64,000 nt of DNA from Ascaris suum (Eukaryota > Nematoda > Chromadorea > Rhabditida > Ascarididae): contig CM024190.1 in assembly GCA_013433145.1 (NCBI GenBank), positions 3,596,001-3,660,000 on the forward strand, read 5' to 3'. Numbering within the stretch: the first letter of the stretch is position 1; every line of letters begins with the position of its first letter. Below, piece by piece: positions 60,605 to 64,000 of this stretch. The notes beneath the pieces were generated by a model. That model had not been told where the DNA came from. It ran no database searches and saw only the letters and a list, made by a program, of their open reading frames with translations. Both the position numbers and the translations under genes were made by a program.

Positions 60605-63394
60605 CTGGGAGAGCGAAAGAGCTTCTTTAACAATTAAGAACGATGAGAATGATGCAACTTTCGCATGCCAATTTCTATTCTTTATGTAAAAGCTTCTCTG
60701 CGCATTTCAGCACACTTCTTTTCGAAGCTCCCGAACTACGCGCATGGTCAAACCGCTCTCGTTTTTCTCGCCGATGCAGCAGATGTGCATGCGATTTATG
60801 CGTGTAACTTTAGATGCATTTTGAAAAGGTAGATGTGCACGAAAATGCCATCACATAGAATGATAAGCGTGGTCGCGTTTAATCACAGAATTGCTTAGGA
60901 TGAGAACGCTGATAGAATCGAAATGAAAAATGCTGCACCAGAAAGTAGGCAGCTCTTCACTCTCACCGGACTGAAAAGATGTCCGCAAAAAAATTTAGCA
61001 CGCTCGGCTGTCATGCTTTGTCATGCGAGCGATCTGATTTCCACTATAATTTCCACAAGATGTTCTTTTAATGTGTGGTCCGTAATTTGTGGTTCGATCA
61101 TTGATGCACGAGAGCGGGGCTGACGTTCAACTCTCCCGTTCTCTCTCCCCGCCGCTCATACAAAAGAACCTAATGTGCGCCAAAAATAACTGATAGTGAC
61201 AGCAGACTTTTTCCGCTGATTTCTTGTTAAGCATTATTCTAATAAAGACGCTAATCTTTCATTGTGTTCACTTGCTTCAATTCGGTAATTTTCGCTCGCC
61301 TGCAAAAAAAGTTTTCACATCTCGTCGTCTGCGTTAATTTCGAAGTTTTCTGCTGACTGTGTTTGCTTGCTCTGATTTGGAAATTTGGCCCTTTTCTTGC
61401 TAAAAATAGAAACTAAAACCGATTGAAAACAACGTTGTTGCTCCCAGCGTTTTCTAGCAGTCTAAAAGGTTCTTTCAACTTTGATGCAGTGAGAATTTCG
61501 TGCTCCTCTTGCACCAAAACTTGTCTGCAGCGGGTTATCCACCCTTAACCCTCCAAACTTTCGAAGAAGACTGCAGTTTTAACGTTTCAAGAGAGGTCCT
61601 GACAACTTTCTTCTCAGGACGAATATATTACTAGTTTTGGCCTTTTTTTTACCAACTGGTGAGCGTAGAAACCCTAAGGCGCTGAGCACCCGCAAAATAT
61701 GCCCAAATTTGGGAGGTTGCGGATGGAAGGAGTAGAGATAGGGCGGCCGGCAGACAGTGCTCATGAATGGTTCCGATATCCAAGCAAATACTCTAAGGTT
61801 CCAGTCTCTTCTGAGAGTTTTGCAGTTTTCAAACTTAGCGTTCAAAAGTGGCGCTGAAGAGAGGGCCTCATCGATGGCTTCACGGCCTTTAAAGTCTTGT
61901 TCTGCCTCGAACCCTAAAAAGCTTCTCTATTAAGCTATTGATAGTAGTATGTTCGTAAGTTCTAAATTAGGCTGGATGTAACGCCAAATGAGGTGATGAA
62001 TCGCATATGAATGACAAACAAATGAAATCCTCGCATTGCCGCCGTAAATCAAACTCCGCTTCTCAATCCTCATTTGTATCATTTTTTACGAAGGAAAAAA
62101 AATATTCTGGACATGGTGATATTTCACCCATTCGCCTTCCCACACAAACATTTCAACTCAACATCCAGCAACTGATTTCTTCGTCATATGAGTGCGTTCT
62201 ACTTTGATTGCATCAAATAATACAGTATTCATGCGAGAACTCGTTTATCACCCTCCGCCCGAAAAATCAGCCCTCTGTTTTGCTGGCATAAGTTCCACTT
62301 GGAAAGTTAGCTGCTGGAATTGGATAACGGAATTCCTTCGAGGTCGTTGTCAATTTTCGCCATGTAGATTCTCATGCATGGAAGCGTCAAAAGAAGGCTT
62401 TTTTTAAAATGTCCTAACGTTTCTGAATGGATCGGTCCGACCGGCATGCGGGAACCTAGACATTGAATTTCTTAGCTCTTCATCAACAGTACAAAAACGA
62501 AATTTCAGGTGGAATTTCGCCTAGTTGGCACTGCAGGAGAATTTCGACAACAGTTTTCAAAAAAGGCGACCAACTTTTTGAAGACATCTCGTTAACAGAA
62601 ATTCCACATTTCTAATCGAATATCTTGTCAAATTTTTAATCTCTTCAAACAAATACAAAAATAACATTTCTGCACTGCATCTGAACCATATATGTGGCCG
62701 TATTTTCGATGTTTCCTCTGTGTCCTCTACTCGTTTCTCTTGTAGCTATTTCAATATTTAGTTCTTTCAGCATATTCAGTTAAAGAAATGTGTATTAACA
62801 TCTCCAGTATGTATAAATCTAATTATGCGGGACCTGCGAAGTGAATAAAACTGTCAAACTGAGGATAACGTCGGTCCTATTATAACATAAATGTTTTGGA
62901 CGCCAAAAAGATGTATAAGTACAATATGCATCGTTGCTTCACTGGTTTAGTTAAGATGGCGGATGCCGTTTTACTATGCACTCAGACACGTTTAAGGGTG
63001 TTCTGCTAGATGCATTAGTTAGAGTTGTCTATTTTTTGCACAGGATGATGTAGACAGGAGCATGCCACTTCCGTTTTCCGCTCTTTCCTCTATGACGACG
63101 CTTTGGTATGGCGTGAACGCTATTCCAAATTCGACGCAAATGTGGCATCAAAAAAAAAATGCAGCTTTGAGAAAAATAGGAAGCAGTTGCGAGGCACCTA
63201 CTTAACTTCATTTTCGCGGTGACGGGAGCCGAAGCCGTCTGAGAAGATATAAAAGGACCGTTTGATGCTTGACTTCGCCATTCCTTTGCTAACCTCTCGT
63301 GTCATATGCATTTTTTTATTTCGAAGTTCATTTGTATTTTGTACATCTTCCAACGAACTACAGAAAAAGTAATAATGTAATTCTCGAGTTATAC

Positions 63395-63490
63395 CTCCGA
63401 AGTTGACACTGTCGACATTGGTTTCAGTTACAATCTGATTATTGGTGTCACACGCTAATGTCACTTCTAATTTGTTGCATAGCAGCTCAA
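63395..63490 (-). other. Possible internal exon near the right edge
   Basis: Bounded by gtgtagcag and a good donor GGAG|gtataa, this 96-base segment reads ELLCNKLEVTLACDTNNQIV then TETNVDSVNFG. Both boundaries look real, but the family was not recognised. Further exons could lie beyond 64000 on the minus strand. Confidence 0.25.
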
Positions 63491-64000
63491 CTGCTACACG
63501 GCACAAATCAACTAAGGTAAGTTATGCTTTAACTGTTGGCGTTTTATACCCAACAGCCTTCTTACTGTGCACAGTAGAACTGGTCCCAACTAAACAGAAA
63601 TCGAAGATGAGCCGGAGAGTTGCAGCAGATCATTTTTAAAGCATCTACCTAGGTCGTCACAGGCTGGAACATGTCTGCAGACAACATTTCCACTGCTCGT
63701 TAAATAATTTTTGGCACCCTTGAGACCCACTGGTCACTTTTCATATTTTCGCTGGAAACAAGTCTTGTGGGTCAAATCCTCACTTTGCACGAAATTGCCC
63801 CGCCGTGCAGAAATAAATCACGTTTTCACTTTCAAAGTCAAAGTTTGCTTTAGCATCGCATGGGTGATAAGTTCATATGTAGATGAATGGAATGTGCCTG
63901 CAGTACTGAACTTTGGAATGTTGGCGGTTCCATGGAAGAAAGTGTTTCCCTTTTTTTCATGACTGGATAGTTTCCGAGGGCACGTTAGACAATTTTGTGA

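Larger units (their letters stand above)
45530..64000. other. Gene-poor right flank
   Basis: No complete gene is supported. It contains the (TA)28 run, the 15-base repeat (51026), a C13 run near 54206, a T18 tract near 56952, a pyrimidine-rich tract at 57549-57597 and the palindromes at 60550. Possible lone exons are listed separately. Confidence 0.4.

Overview
The window looks like nematode genomic DNA, most likely from a strongylid or hookworm-like parasite. It is AT-rich, and its one well-supported gene uses nematode-style splice acceptors (TTTTCAG, TTTTTCAG, TTGCAG, TTTATTCTAG). That gene also has a probable spliced-leader acceptor 13 bases before the start codon, and its introns run about 0.3-1.4 kb, longer than is typical of Caenorhabditis. 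The species call is inference.

The centrepiece is a minus-strand gene of 11 exons from 25881 (ATG) down to 15441 (stop), read by chaining exons whose phases all agree; it encodes about 654 residues. In order it has: a short signal peptide; a mature N-terminus starting exactly with His (HVALTFPQARYPP); a Cys-containing beta-type domain; two EGF-like modules; a DOMON-like domain carrying an RRKR furin-type site; a long Pro/Glu-rich stalk; and a C-terminal hydrophobic tail suited to GPI anchoring. It matches, from memory, the nematode DOMON-domain family of C. elegans Y73F4A.1. The N-terminal His after the signal peptide suggests that the first domain may be a copper 'histidine brace' (LPMO-like or X325/Bim1-like) module. 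A DOMON domain, the fold that often carries haem or electrons in extracellular redox proteins, is on the same chain. This is the most interesting system in the window.

At 30990-32262 lies a decayed, minus-strand Ty3/gypsy retrotransposon fragment (integrase region broken by frameshifts, with a possible LTR). The rest (1-15.4 kb, 26-31 kb and 32.3-64 kb) is gene-poor. It holds simple repeats, several short phased tandem repeats, a G-quadruplex-type tract, and two notable inverted repeats. A handful of short open segments there could be isolated exons but cannot be assigned. No rRNA, tRNA, CRISPR or bacterial-type features were seen.
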